Positions 33,585 to 44,475 are shown, counted from the stretch's first letter. The stretch: DNA of 64,000 nt from Qipengyuania aurantiaca (GCF_019711375.1 NZ_CP081295.1:806001-870000); one strand, 5' to 3'. The notes: generated from the letters alone by a model not told the origin. Program-made: numbers and translations.

Positions 33585-36500
33585 TTAAGCGGAAGCTGCT
33601 GCCAGCGCGGCGGCTTCGTCGTTCTGCTCCTGCGTCATCAGCGGTCCCCCGTGTGGGGTTAGGCCCGAATTGATGACATTGTCGAGAAGGCCCTCGGTCA
33701 CGCTCATGGCGATAGCCGGAGCGTCGGTGGGTGCGAAGTGGTCGACGATGGCATCGACCTGCGCCTCGGCGTGGAGGTCGGCCAGGGCTTCACCCAGCGC
33801 GATTCCCTCGACGCGAGCCAGCGCGCCCTCGGCGATCTGTGCCGGAGCCTCGAGCATGAGCAGGGCTTCCATCGCGCCGCTTGCGTTGCCGTTGGCGAAG
33901 CCTTCGAAGACGCTCGGGCCACCTGCGAACTCATGCGCCGAAGCCATGTCGGCGATGAAGTCGGCAGCCTGAGCTTCGAACGCGGGAGCCGCGGCGAAGG
34001 AGGTGGCCGCAAGGCCGTCCATATCGCCCAGCAGATTGGCCATGCCGGCATCGAAGTCGAAGCCGCCGTCCATGTCGACCGTACCTTCGAAATTCGCCGC
34101 ATAGGCCTCCGGCAGGTCCATCGGACGGATGTCGGGCGCCGGTGCAAACTCGAAATTAACCATCTCGTGTCCGGCGAAATCGGCGGCGGAGAAGGTCTGC
34201 GAAAGGTCCTGCTGGACCTGCGGCAGGGCAAGGCCGGTCGCCATGGCGGCGACGGTTGCCGTTTCGAGCGGACGCATGTCGATGCGCGAGCTTTCGAGGT
34301 TCTGCTTGGTCATGCCAGCGACCATGTCGTTGTCGTTGGCAAGCTCGGTGCTCAGCAGCGACTTCAACGCGGCCATTTGCGCCGGAGCGTTGGGATCGAC
34401 GTCGATGGAGATCGTCGACACGGCGGTCGAGTCCCCGTCGGAGTCGGTCGCACTGACATCGAAATCAACGGTGAAGCCATCGGGCAGGATGTTCTGCGTG
34501 TAGCTCAGGTTGTCGAAGCGTGCGCCCTGACCCGAACCGCTGATCGCTTCGACCGTGAAGCGGTTGAAGGTATCGAGAACGCTCGGGTCGATGATGGCGA
34601 CCGAGTTGTTGGCCGGCAGCGTACCGACGAACACCACTTCCGACGTCCCATCGGCATCGTTGTAGACGGTGATTTCATACACGGTCGAAGTGCTGCCGCG
34701 GTTCACCTGGAGCTCTGCGCTCGAGACATAGAGCGGATCGGTGAGCGGATCCTGGTCGCCCACAGCGCCCGCCGAGTGGAATTCCACCTCGAAGGCTTCG
34801 CCGTTGGCCACGAACTGGTTGTCGACACCAAAGCCCTGGCCGCCCGAGTTGACCCCGCGATTGGGATCCACCGCGTTGGGGTCGGAGAACTCGATGAAGC
34901 CATCGGGCGTCTCGAGGAACGGCGTCGGGCCGCCTGCGGACAGGCCGATCAGCGAAACCGTCGTGGTGGTGCCGGCATCCGGCTCGAGGAGCTGGAATTC
35001 GTAATTGCCTTCCACATCGACAGCGAACTGGAAGACCGGCGTGTTGCCGTCGGTCGTCGCGCCGACCAGCACTGCACCCTGTTCCATCACACCATCACCG
35101 TCGAGGTCGAGCATCGTCTGCGTGACCGTCTGATAGGTGATGCCGTCGAGTGCCGTTCCGGTGATCGCGAAGGACCCGTGTCCGTCGCCACCCGGCGAGT
35201 AGGAGAAGGTTCCTTCCGCGGTCGCGTTGTCCTCGTTCGGGATCGTCTGCGTGCCCGGCGTGAACGAGCCGATGATCGGGCTGTCGTCCTCGAACACCAC
35301 GGTGATTGCCGTCGTGTTTGTGGTCGAAGTCGTGCCATCGTCTGCGGTGACCGGGATGACCAGCGAGGAGGTCAGAGCGTCTTCGACGTTGGCGGTCGGG
35401 TGGTCGATCTGCTGGAGCTGGTTGACCGTGAAGCTGCCGTCATCGGCGATCGTCACGGTGACAACCGGGTCATTCACATCGTTGGTATAGCCGACGAGTG
35501 TGGTGTCGTTGTCCTGCAGCGTCCACTGCACCGCAACGCCGCCCGAGCTGAGCGAGCCGACGGTCGGCAGGCCGAGCGTGACTTCCAGAGTGTCGCCATC
35601 GGTGTCGGACACATTTACCTGGCCGTTCGCCGTGTTCGAGTTGGTGGTGTCCTGCGGCGTGCCGACACTGTCGGGATTGCCACCGAGCAAGCCTTCGTCC
35701 GAAGTCGCCACCGCATCGGCGCCCACGACAGGTGCATCGTTGGTGCCGTTGATCGTGATTTCCAGCGTCGCGGTCGACGTGTCGCCGTCCGCATCGGTGA
35801 TGGTGTAGGTGAAGGTGTCGGTCAGCGTGTCGCCCACACCCAGCCCCTGCACCGCCGAAAGGCCGTTGCTCAGCGTGTAGGTGTAATTTCCTTGCGCATC
35901 GATGGTCAGCGTACCGTAGCTGCCCGGTGTGTTGCCGCCGATGACGCCAGCTGCCGTGCCAACGATGGCCATGACCGCTCCGGCGCCGTCGGCACCGTAG
36001 CTGTCGGCACCCGCGGCGTTGCCGTCTTCACCGACGCCGGTGACGACATTGCCGCTGGCGCTGGTGTTGGTGTCTTCGGTGACCGCATCGGTGTCGTTGG
36101 CGGCCGAGGGGCCGTCGTCGCGGAATTCGATGGCGTTGCCGATGGCTGCGCTCTGCCAGACAAAGTCGCCATCGCCATCGGTCAGCGTGACCGTTGCGTC
36201 GACAAGGCCCGCCAGGTCGAGCGTATCGTCATGCTCGCCAGCCGAATTGTCGCCGTCTTCAAGGTGCTCGAGAGCGACATTCTGCTCCAGCGTGACCGTG
36301 CCGTTGGCGTTGATCGTCAGCGTGAAGGCCGTGAGATCGTTAGCGCCGTCGTTATAGACGCCGGTGATGACGTTCGGCGTGTTCGCATCCTGCACGAGGG
36401 TGATCGGGTAATCGCCCTGCGCCGTCTGCAGGCCGGTCGCGGCCTGGGTGATGTCGAGCGTGTAGACGACCGAATTGGCCGCTGCCGCGCCGTCCGTGCC

Positions 36501-39500
36501 GAAATCGCCAGTGTAGCTGATGATTGCCGCAGCGCTGGTGTCGGAGATCGGGAAGCCGGCCGGGCTACCCGCATCGGTTTCGTCGACCTCGACGCTGCTG
36601 TTTACGGCAACGTTGGTGATCGCCGGGCCATCGTCCTCGAAGGCGATGATGCCGCCGATGTCGATGGCTGCCGACTGGGCCGTGTCGCCGTCGCCGTCCT
36701 GCGCCGTGACCACCGCGTTAAGCGCGCCGGCCGCCAGGGTTTCGGGCGTCAGCGCTTCATCCGCATCGAGCGGATCGTCATGCTGGACCGAAAGGTACTG
36801 TTCGACCGAGACGACGCCCGTCGCCGGGTCGATCTCGACCGCGAAGGCTGCAGTGTTCGTGCCGTCGACCACGCCGACTACGACCGTGTCGCTGACGGCC
36901 ACCAGGGTAATCGCCGTACCGTCGGTGGTGGAGACGCCTGAAGCGCCGCCATTGCCCACGGTCAGGCTGTAGGTCAGCCCGCCGCCGTTGACGTTGGAGT
37001 CCGCACCGAAATCGGCGATGACGGAGAGCACGTTGGTGCCCGAAGTCGAACCGATCAGGGTCGGCGAACCGCTGACGTCGCTGTCGCTGCCCTGCGTGTA
37101 GGTCGCGCCGAGATCGATGCTGCCGGCTGCGGCAACAAGGTCCGTCTCGTCGACCACGACCGAGGCACCGCCTGCCAGCGTCGCGCTGACGGTCGGACCG
37201 TCATCGAGGATCTGGAACGCGCCGCCGATATCAGCAGTGGCCGAGGCCGTGTCGCCATCGCTGTCGACGATGGTCGCCGTCAGCGTGATGAGATCGGCCG
37301 CCCAGCCCGGAACCGGCTCGGCGTCGTTGTGATCAGTGGTGATGTCGTGCTGGACGGCACGCAGCTGGTCGAACTCGACGCTGCCGGTGCTGTCGACCGT
37401 GATGGTGAAAACCAGGTCTCCGCCGAGCGCGGTGCGGCCTTCGACGACGCCGTTGTTCATGCCGAGGACGACCGCTTCGCCCGACAGCGTGTCGGTCAGG
37501 CCGGTGGCCGTGCCGTTCAGAGCCAGCGCGTAGCTGACCGGCGTGCCCGGATTGTCGGCGTTGAAGTCCGAGGTGAACAGGGTCGAGAAGTCGGCCGTCG
37601 CATCGGTATCGAAATCGGTTTCGTCGACGCTGAGGCTGTCGGCGGCCGGATCGGTTGCGCTGATGCTGGGCAGGTCGTCCGAGACCGAGACGCTGACCGT
37701 CGCGCTGGCGGTGTCGCCGTCGATATCGGTCGCGATGACGTCGACATCGCCGAGATCTGCGAGATCATCGACACTGATGGTCGGGTGATCGTCGTAATTG
37801 TCGTTGAGCGTCGCCGTGACGGTCGCAACATTGTTGGTGACCGAGAGATCGAGCGTGACGACCAGGCGTCCGCCGTCCGAACCGGTGATCTGCGTGTCGC
37901 TGACGCGGGTCCAGGTCAGGCCGCCATCGAGGGCACCGATGCCGCCGAAGACGATCGAGGCGATATCGTCCGAGCCTTCGGTGAACGTGATCGTGTCGCT
38001 ATCGGTGGTCGCACCCGGGGTGGAGCCGTCGGCCAGGTTCTGGTCGTCGACGGTCAGCGAGATGTCGGGACCCGCCATCGGATCGGCACCATCGGTGATG
38101 CGGATCGGCTGGGTGGCGGTGTCGAAATCGCCGTCGCCATCGGTCAGCGTGTAGCTGAAGTCGGCGACGATCAGACCGTTCGTCTGGTTGAGGTTCGGGT
38201 TGGGATCGAAGGTCCAGTCACCGTTCGACTGGATGGTGTAGGTGCCGTTGGTCGTGATGACCGTGGCTTCGCCGTTCACCAGCTCGGTGGTGATGCCGCC
38301 GACGGTGATAGCCGTGACCATCGCGCCGTCCGCACCCTCGGTGTCGGGCGTGCCGTCGGTCATGACGTTGCCGCCGATGGCAGCCGCGTCTTCGGCGACA
38401 TTGACCTGCGCCTGGTCGGTCGCAGTCGGGATGTCGTCGATGATGTTGACGACGATCGTGTCCGAACCGATCAGATTGCCCGAAGTGTCGCGCACTTCGT
38501 AGTTGAAGCTTTCCGCGCCGAGCACGGTGTTGGTGCTATTCTCATCGACCATGTCGGTGAAGGCGGTGTCGAGCGTGTAGGTGTAGGCGCCGGTCTCGGT
38601 GTTCAGCACGATCGTGCCGTAGGTGCCGTCGATCTGCACTTCGTTCGCGCCCGGACCTGCCACCGCGCCGTTGAGCGAGAAGGTGAAGGGACCGGTTGCG
38701 TCGGTGACCGTAATCTGGCCGTCGGCATCGATTTCGCTGTCGGACGCCGCGTCGCTGCCGGTAGCAAGTCCGGCTTCGTTCACCAGCACATCGTTGTCGG
38801 CGACATTGCCGGCAACGTTGGTGATGGCGATGTCGAGCGTTGCCTCGGCGATGTCGCCGTCGGCATCGATGATGCGATAGGTGAAGCTGTCGGTGACATC
38901 CGCATTGGTGGCGTTGGCGAAGCTTTCGTAGCTGTAGCCGCCATCCGCAAAGACGGTCAGTTCGCCATAGAGGCCGGTCACCACGAAGGGCGCACCGTTG
39001 TCGCTGCCGCCTGCGCCGCTCACGTCGAGGATGGTGAGCGAGCCGTCGGCGCCGTTCACGTCGACACCGAAGCCATCGTCATCGGTCAGCAGGTTGCCCG
39101 CAGTCGTCATGCCTTCGACAACCGCGTTAGTGTTGTCGGTGGCCGTCGGGGCGTCGTCGTCGAAGGTGATGTCGAGCGTTGCGGTGGCGGTCTCGCCCTC
39201 GCTGTCGGCGACGGTGAAACCGATGCTGGCGAGCGCGTCGTTTTCATCCATGCCATCGGCGTGGAGGACGTTCTGCAGCAGCGTGACGGTGTAGGTGCCG
39301 GTGGCCGTATCGGTGATCTCGACGGTGAAGATTTCGCCGCGAGCGCTCGATGCGGTCAGCGTGGTGCCGACGACCGAGTAAGTGACCATTTCGGCGCCCA
39401 GCATCGCGGTCGAACCGTCGAGGGCGGCGTCGAAGCCGATCGTTGCCGGAGTGTCGTTACCGACATCGAAGCTCAGCGTCCCGTTGAAGACGCTCTCGTC

Positions 39501-42500
39501 GGCCATGCCGGTGTCGAGGTCGCCCGTGACGGAGTCCGGGTTGCCAGCAGGCAGGCCGTCGTCATCGACAGCCGCAGTGACGGTGGCGCCGCTCGGCTCG
39601 CTGTCGGGCTGGAGCGTGACCGTGACCGAGGCGGTCGAGCTGTCGCCGTCTTGGTCCACGATCGTGTAGGTGAAGCTGTCGGTCAGTCCGCCGTTCGAAC
39701 CGGCGCCTGCGACCGGCGTGTAGGTGAAGAGGCCGGTGGTGGCGTCATAAGTGACAGTGCCCTGCGTGGGCTGGGTTGCCACGAACACATCGGCAACGTC
39801 GGTGGTGTCGACGCCATCGGCGCCGAACACGTCGTTGGCGAGCGCGTCGATGGTGATCGAGGCGTTCTCTGCCGCCTGGGTGGCCGTATCGTTCACAGCG
39901 GTCGGCACGTCGTCGATGACTTCGATGTCGAGCGAGGCGCTGTCCTGCGAACCGTCGGTATCGGTTGCGACGACTTCGAGGCTGTCGATCAGCGAGTCTT
40001 GGCCCGCGACGTCATGCACCAGCGTGTTGTCGGAAAGCGTGTATTCGTAGGTGACGGTCGCATCGACCACGTCGCCATTGGCGTCGAACACCGGGGTGAC
40101 GCCGGTGATGCGCACCGTGCCATAGGCGCCGGGGATCTCGATCGGGTAGGTTTCACCGCCACCCCAGACCTGCACGCCGCCCACGGTGAGCACGCTCAGG
40201 CCGTCCGGGCTGTCGACCGTGAACTGGCCGCTCTGCGTGAGAGCACCGGCATCGGGCGAGGAGCCGTCGGCCAGATCGTCTTCGTCCACCGTCAGTTCGG
40301 GCGTCTCGAGGTCGAGGCCGTTGATGGTGACGATATCGTCCGCGCCGTTGATGGTGACGGTCAGCGTGGTGACGCTGGTGTCGCCGTCGCCATCTGTCAG
40401 CGTGTAGGTGAAGACTTCGGTCAGGCTCTCGGTCGCGTCGAGGCCCTGGACGAACGCGTTCGTGTTATCGAGCGTGTAGGTATAGCTGCCGTCCGCGTTG
40501 AGAACGAGCGAGCCATAGGCACCGGCGGTCGCGCCATCGACCGTTCCGGCCATGCCGCCGAATTCGACGGCGGTCACGGTTGCGCCGTCGGCACCGGTGG
40601 TGTCGGCGCCCATGTCGCCATTGGCTTCGGCGTTGGTTATGACGTTGCCATCGGCAGTCAGCGGGCCGTCCTCGGTCACGCTGTCGGTATCGGCAACTGC
40701 GGTCGGCACGTCGTCGACGATGGCAATGTCGAGATTGCCGCTGGCGATGTCGCCATCCTGGTCGGTCACGACCACGGCGAAGCTGTCGAAGGTGTTGTCG
40801 CCGCTGGTGTTGGTGGTGAGCTCGTAGCTGTAGCCGATCGCGCCTTCGGCAATCGAGGTGATCGTCAGCGTGCCGAAGCTGCCGGTGATCGTCTGGCCGA
40901 CCGTGGTCACGGCCTGGCCGTCGATGGTCACCGTGGCCGGGCCGTCGGGCGCGTCATAAGTGAAGGTGCCGCTGGTAAGCTCGCTGTCGCTGGCTGCGTC
41001 CGAACCGGCGGGCAGGCCGGCTTCGTCGACCAGCGTGCCGTCGCCGCCGACGACCGGCAGATCGAGAACGACCGGGCTGTCGGCAATCGCGATCACGAGG
41101 TTGGCGGTAGCCGTGTCGCCGTCGCCATCGGTGATGGTGTAGCTGAAGGTGTCGGAGACGCCGCCGTCCGTGCCCGGATTGCGGGTGTAGGTGTAGCTGC
41201 CATCGGCTTCGATGGTGAGCGTGCCGTATTCGCCCTGGATCGTGTCGCCTGCCGCGCCCGTGCCGTTCGCGCCGGTGAAGGAGGTGACATCGGCATCATC
41301 GGCACCGACGGTGTCGTTGGCGATGACATTGCCGGTGACCGGGCCGTATTCGCCGGCAGCGATGCTGTTGGCGTCGTCGGCTGCGGCAGGGTTGTCGTCG
41401 ACGATGGTGAGCACCAACGTCGTTTGTGCGCTGTCGCCGTCGCTGTCGGTGACCACCAGAGTGAAATCGTCGGTGCTCGGATCGGTCAGCGTGTTGTCGG
41501 TGAGTTCGTAGCTGTAGCCATACTGGCCGTCGGTCAGCGTAACGGTCAGCACACCGCTTGCCGTGGTGACCGTGCCGCCGCCGGTGACATCGACGCCGTT
41601 GATGACGAGCGAAGCGACGGTGTCGCCGCCGGTCGCGATGGTGATGGCGCCGGTGGCGAATTCGCCGTCGCTGGCCTCGTTCGAACCGGCCGGCTCGCCG
41701 TCGCGGGCCGCCAGCGCTTCTTCGAAGACGGTGTCTTCGCCGCTCACGCCGATTTCGGGCGTCGAGTCGGGCTGCAGCGTGATGGTGACCGTCGCGGTCG
41801 CGGTGTCGCCGTCACCGTCGGTGATGGTGTAGTCGAAGGTGACCGGCGCTTCCTCGCCCGGAGCGGGCGCGTAGGTGAAGGTGCCGTCGCCATTGTAGGT
41901 GAGCGTGCCGCCGCCCGAGAGCGAGCCGTCGACAACGGCCACACCGGTGGCAAGATCGACGCCGTCGGCGCCGGGCGTGTCGTTGTCGATCACATCGACG
42001 GTGATCGAGGCGTTTTCGCTGCCCTGGGCGGCGAAATCGTCCAGCGCCTCGGGCGTGTCGTCGACGATGGTGATGACGAGATCGTCTTCGGCGGTGTCGC
42101 CGTCGAGATCGGTGATGACGATCGGGAAATCGACCGTGGTGCCGTCGGTATCGCCCGTGTTGTCGGTTAGCTCGTAGACATAGGTGATCGTGCCTTCACC
42201 GGTCACCGGATCATACGTGTAGCCGGTTACGGTGAGCGTGCCGGTTTCGTCGCTGACGACGACCTGCGGAAGGTTGTCGGGATCGACCACCGTGCCGCCG
42301 ATGGTCACCGAGCCGACGCCATCGGGCGAGCGGAATGTAATCACGCCGGTAGCGGTTTCGGTGTCGCCGTCGAAGTCCGAACCCTGCGGTTCGTCGTCGC
42401 GCGTACCGGTGGTCGGCGGCAGCTGGCCTTCGTCGACCACGGTGGCGTCGTCGCCGGTCGGGACGTCGGTCACCGCATCGGGCGCGTCGCCGATGTTGAT

Positions 42501-43718
42501 GGTCAGCGTTGCGGTGCTGGTGCTGCCGTCGCTGTCGACAATGGTGTAATCGAAAGTCTCGCTCACACCGCCCGGCGTGTTGACGAAGCGGGTGTAGCTG
42601 TAAGTGCCGTCGGCGTTGAGGGTCAGCTCGCCATATTCGCCAACGAGCGTGTCGCCAGGCTGGGCCGAGCCGCCGGCGTTGGAGAACCCGGACACGGCGC
42701 CTTCGGCGGCATAGCTGTCGGCACCCGATTCGTCGTTCACCAGCACATCGCCGGTGATCGGGCCATGCGTTCCGGCGGCCACTTCACCCGTATCATCGCG
42801 GGCGATCGGTGCGTCGTCGATGACATTGATCTGCAGCGTTGCGTCCGCACGGTCGCCATCGGTGTCGATGACGGTCATGACGAAGGAGCCGTCAAGGCCA
42901 CCGCCGACCATGTTGTCGCCCAGCGTGTAGCTGAAGCCGATCTCGCCATTCGCCAGGTCGATGCTGGTGATGGTGAGCGTACCCATCGCGCCTTCGAAGG
43001 TCTGACCGATTTCGGTGATGGCCACGCCGTTGATGAGAACGGAAGCGACGCCGTCCGGCGCGTTGAAAACGATGGTGCCGGTCGCGGTTTCGCTGTTCGT
43101 TGCCTCGCGCGTACCTTCCGCTTCGGCGACGCCGTCGACCGTGCGTGCGGGCAGGCCGTCTTCATCGACGGTGGCGATGGCGTTGATGACACCGATCGGA
43201 TTGTCCGGCGTTTCGATCACGATGACGGGGTCTTCCTCGACATCGTAGGGGATGATCTCGCGCTCTTCGGGCTGCGGGAACTGCAGCTCGGTGTAGGGCA
43301 GCAGGTTGCCGATCGCATAAGCTGCCTGGATGTTGCCCGGATCGACTTCGAAATTGCCGCCCGAGCTCTGCGGGTCGCCAGCGGCCGGCTGCGGTTCGTT
43401 GCCGGTGAGCAGGGCGGCGAGGTTGGCGGCAGGGACGGTAACGCCATCGACGACGATCTGCGGCACGATGATCGCGCCTTCGGGAATGATGATGCGCGAG
43501 CCGTCTTCCATCACGATGACGAGATCGCGGCCCTGAACACTCAGGTCGTCGAGCGAGATGCCGGCGGGGAGTTCGACCACTCCGTTCGCATCGGGCTGAA
43601 GGATGACATCGCCGCTGCGCGCTGCGCGGGTCGACGCGTTATCGGCCTGCGTGTCGGCAGCCTGGTTTTCGCTGTTATCCGTGCCAGCGAAGTCGTTGCG
43701 CGTTTCGAAGCTGTCCAT
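33585..43718 (-). CDS. Giant LapA-type adhesin with retention module and Ig/VCBS repeats
   Basis: A 3377-residue surface protein. Residues about 35-105 form a retention-module-like beta region (GVVELPAGISLDDLSVQGRD, EGAIIVPQIVVDGVTVPAAN). Residues 111-114 read Pro-Ala-Ala-Gly, at the place where LapG cuts LapA. From about 190 to 2900 there are more than twenty Ig-like, VCBS/cadherin-like repeats of about 90-140 residues with boundaries such as DDVPTAV, DDAPTAT, and TLTDGDGDT, which are calcium-binding in related proteins. A lectin-like insert follows (about 2880-3060), and the last 330 residues are rich in Ala, Met and Phe. No RTX nonapeptide array is seen before the C terminus. It is first in a six-gene operon with its export system. 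Role: attachment and biofilm. Confidence 0.9.
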   Translation of the reverse strand: MDSFETRNDFAGTDNSENQAADTQADNASTRAARSGDVILQPDANGVVELPAGISLDDLSVQGRDLVIVMEDGSRIIIPEGAIIVPQIVVDGVTVPAANLAALLTGNEPQPAAGDPQSSGGNFEVDPGNIQAAYAIGNLLPYTELQFPQPEEREIIPYDVEEDPVIVIETPDNPIGVINAIATVDEDGLPARTVDGVAEAEGTREATNSETATGTIVFNAPDGVASVLINGVAITEIGQTFEGAMGTLTITSIDLANGEIGFSYTLGDNMVGGGLDGSFVMTVIDTDGDRADATLQINVIDDAPIARDDTGEVAAGTHGPITGDVLVNDESGADSYAAEGAVSGFSNAGGSAQPGDTLVGEYGELTLNADGTYSYTRFVNTPGGVSETFDYTIVDSDGSTSTATLTINIGDAPDAVTDVPTGDDATVVDEGQLPPTTGTRDDEPQGSDFDGDTETATGVITFRSPDGVGSVTIGGTVVDPDNLPQVVVSDETGTLTVTGYTYDPVTGEGTITYVYELTDNTGDTDGTTVDFPIVITDLDGDTAEDDLVITIVDDTPEALDDFAAQGSENASITVDVIDNDTPGADGVDLATGVAVVDGSLSGGGTLTYNGDGTFTYAPAPGEEAPVTFDYTITDGDGDTATATVTITLQPDSTPEIGVSGEDTVFEEALAARDGEPAGSNEASDGEFATGAITIATGGDTVASLVINGVDVTGGGTVTTASGVLTVTLTDGQYGYSYELTDNTLTDPSTDDFTLVVTDSDGDSAQTTLVLTIVDDNPAAADDANSIAAGEYGPVTGNVIANDTVGADDADVTSFTGANGTGAAGDTIQGEYGTLTIEADGSYTYTRNPGTDGGVSDTFSYTITDGDGDTATANLVIAIADSPVVLDLPVVGGDGTLVDEAGLPAGSDAASDSELTSGTFTYDAPDGPATVTIDGQAVTTVGQTITGSFGTLTITSIAEGAIGYSYELTTNTSGDNTFDSFAVVVTDQDGDIASGNLDIAIVDDVPTAVADTDSVTEDGPLTADGNVITNAEANGDMGADTTGADGATVTAVEFGGMAGTVDGATAGAYGSLVLNADGSYTYTLDNTNAFVQGLDATESLTEVFTYTLTDGDGDTSVTTLTVTINGADDIVTINGLDLETPELTVDEDDLADGSSPDAGALTQSGQFTVDSPDGLSVLTVGGVQVWGGGETYPIEIPGAYGTVRITGVTPVFDANGDVVDATVTYEYTLSDNTLVHDVAGQDSLIDSLEVVATDTDGSQDSASLDIEVIDDVPTAVNDTATQAAENASITIDALANDVFGADGVDTTDVADVFVATQPTQGTVTYDATTGLFTYTPVAGAGSNGGLTDSFTYTIVDQDGDSSTASVTVTLQPDSEPSGATVTAAVDDDGLPAGNPDSVTGDLDTGMADESVFNGTLSFDVGNDTPATIGFDAALDGSTAMLGAEMVTYSVVGTTLTASSARGEIFTVEITDTATGTYTVTLLQNVLHADGMDENDALASIGFTVADSEGETATATLDITFDDDAPTATDNTNAVVEGMTTAGNLLTDDDGFGVDVNGADGSLTILDVSGAGGSDNGAPFVVTGLYGELTVFADGGYSYESFANATNADVTDSFTYRIIDADGDIAEATLDIAITNVAGNVADNDVLVNEAGLATGSDAASDSEIDADGQITVTDATGPFTFSLNGAVAGPGANEVQIDGTYGTIVLNTETGAYTYTLDTAFTDMVDENSTNTVLGAESFNYEVRDTSGNLIGSDTIVVNIIDDIPTATDQAQVNVAEDAAAIGGNVMTDGTPDTEGADGAMVTAITVGGITTELVNGEATVITTNGTYTIQSNGDWTFDPNPNLNQTNGLIVADFSYTLTDGDGDFDTATQPIRITDGADPMAGPDISLTVDDQNLADGSTPGATTDSDTITFTEGSDDIASIVFGGIGALDGGLTWTRVSDTQITGSDGGRLVVTLDLSVTNNVATVTATLNDNYDDHPTISVDDLADLGDVDVIATDIDGDTASATVSVSVSDDLPSISATDPAADSLSVDETDFDTDATADFSTLFTSDFNADNPGTPVSYALALNGTATGLTDTLSGEAVVLGMNNGVVEGRTALGGDLVFTITVDSTGSVEFDQLRAVQHDITTDHNDAEPVPGWAADLITLTATIVDSDGDTASATADIGGAFQILDDGPTVSATLAGGASVVVDETDLVAAAGSIDLGATYTQGSDSDVSGSPTLIGSTSGTNVLSVIADFGADSNVNGGGLTYSLTVGNGGASGVSTTDGTAITLVAVSDTVVVGVVDGTNTAAFAVEIDPATGVVSVEQYLSVQHDDPLDADEALTPETLAAGALNAVVTAQDGDGDTAQSAAIDIGGIIAFEDDGPAITNVAVNSSVEVDETDAGSPAGFPISDTSAAAIISYTGDFGTDGAAAANSVVYTLDITQAATGLQTAQGDYPITLVQDANTPNVITGVYNDGANDLTAFTLTINANGTVTLEQNVALEHLEDGDNSAGEHDDTLDLAGLVDATVTLTDGDGDFVWQSAAIGNAIEFRDDGPSAANDTDAVTEDTNTSASGNVVTGVGEDGNAAGADSYGADGAGAVMAIVGTAAGVIGGNTPGSYGTLTIDAQGNYTYTLSNGLSAVQGLGVGDTLTDTFTYTITDADGDTSTATLEITINGTNDAPVVGADAVATSDEGLLGGNPDSVGTPQDTTNSNTANGQVNVSDTDGDTLEVTLGLPTVGSLSSGGVAVQWTLQDNDTTLVGYTNDVNDPVVTVTIADDGSFTVNQLQQIDHPTANVEDALTSSLVIPVTADDGTTSTTNTTAITVVFEDDSPIIGSFTPGTQTIPNEDNATAEGTFSYSPGGDGHGSFAITGTALDGITYQTVTQTMLDLDGDGVMEQGAVLVGATTDGNTPVFQFAVDVEGNYEFQLLEPDAGTTTTVSLIGLSAGGPTPFLETPDGFIEFSDPNAVDPNRGVNSGGQGFGVDNQFVANGEAFEVEFHSAGAVGDQDPLTDPLYVSSAELQVNRGSTSTVYEITVYNDADGTSEVVFVGTLPANNSVAIIDPSVLDTFNRFTVEAISGSGQGARFDNLSYTQNILPDGFTVDFDVSATDSDGDSTAVSTISIDVDPNAPAQMAALKSLLSTELANDNDMVAGMTKQNLESSRIDMRPLETATVAAMATGLALPQVQQDLSQTFSAADFAGHEMVNFEFAPAPDIRPMDLPEAYAANFEGTVDMDGGFDFDAGMANLLGDMDGLAATSFAAAPAFEAQAADFIADMASAHEFAGGPSVFEGFANGNASGAMEALLMLEAPAQIAEGALARVEGIALGEALADLHAEAQVDAIVDHFAPTDAPAIAMSVTEGLLDNVINSGLTPHGGPLMTQEQNDEAAALAAASA
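35018..43150 (-). repeat. Tandem Ig/VCBS-like coding repeats in the adhesin gene
   Basis: The middle of the adhesin gene consists of diverged tandem units of about 300-400 bases. Recurrent peptide pieces include GDGDTATA, FTYTITDGDGD, and AYGTLTI/AYGSLVL. Unit boundaries are approximate. Units are similar but not identical, so recombination and assembly collapse are possible. Confidence 0.75.
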
Positions 43719-43743
43719 GTCATCCGTCCTTGCTCCGCCGGGT

Positions 43744-43760
43744 GGAAGGAAGATCCTTCC
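43744..43760. repeat. Inverted repeat in the adhesin leader
   Basis: GGAAGGA and TCCTTCC, separated by AGA, form a 7-3-7 inverted repeat starting 26 bases upstream of the adhesin ATG. In RNA it would make a small hairpin just before the ribosome site (AAGGA near 43730). It may be a regulator site or an RNA element. Confidence 0.4.
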
Positions 43761-44475
43761 GGTGCGGACAGTGGGCGGATGAGGAGCCGATCAGATCGGC
43801 CGTGGGCCTCTTATGCGGCTTGGCAATAGGCCGTTGCCTGAAGAGGTCATCCGTACTGTCTCGCGGTCCCGACTTGTTGTCCTGCCCCCCAAGGCGACTC
43901 AGCCAAGGGAATGTATGTCGTTGCAATTGAAGTAACCTTCGGAGCACACTCTATGCAATCGAATTAACGTTCTCTTCATGGTGCACACGAGGTCAATCGG
44001 GCCGCATATGACTGCTTTTCTACCCTAAAATGCTGATTTTGCTTGATAGTATGACCGCCTCCCGTTTTGGGACAGCGAGTCATGAGCGGAGGAGGCAGTG
44101 GCCGGTGGAGATACCCGCTTTACCATTTAAGCACAGGCGAATCGCAGCATCGGACGCCGTGGGACATGCAAATCCGGAAGGCGATTCCCCCTTGGAATTC
44201 ATTCCAATGAAACGATTCGCTGCGAATCGGCCACGCAGTGCGCGCCAAATGTCACAATCGGCCAGGAAATTAACCTTGCCCCTTAACATCCCCAACACGT
44301 AAATCGCTGTTTTTAGAAGATACTTTTTATTGGTTGCAAGAAAGTTGACCCCAAGCTGCAATTCAGCGAACTTCTAAGGGCTTCGAAGGGAGCCAGCGTG
44401 CAACGATCGGCGCAAGGGCCGATAATAATAATCGGGCCGCGCCGGTTCCACACTACCCCCTTCGAGCGGCGGTTA

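Noticed and set aside
37329..42170. A 1613-codon open frame on the plus strand, antisense to the adhesin gene (also 33738-36941).
   Set aside because: It is a shadow of the repetitive, G+C-rich adhesin gene; the adhesin frame shows domain repeats, a ribosome site and an operon, the antisense frame does not.
44270..44287. TTAA-N9-TTAA resembling a CtrA site upstream of flp.
   Set aside because: The CtrA consensus needs a seven-base spacer; nine bases do not fit.
44030..44302. 90-codon open frame in the adhesin-pilus gap.
   Set aside because: No ribosome site, poor codon use and no recognisable features.
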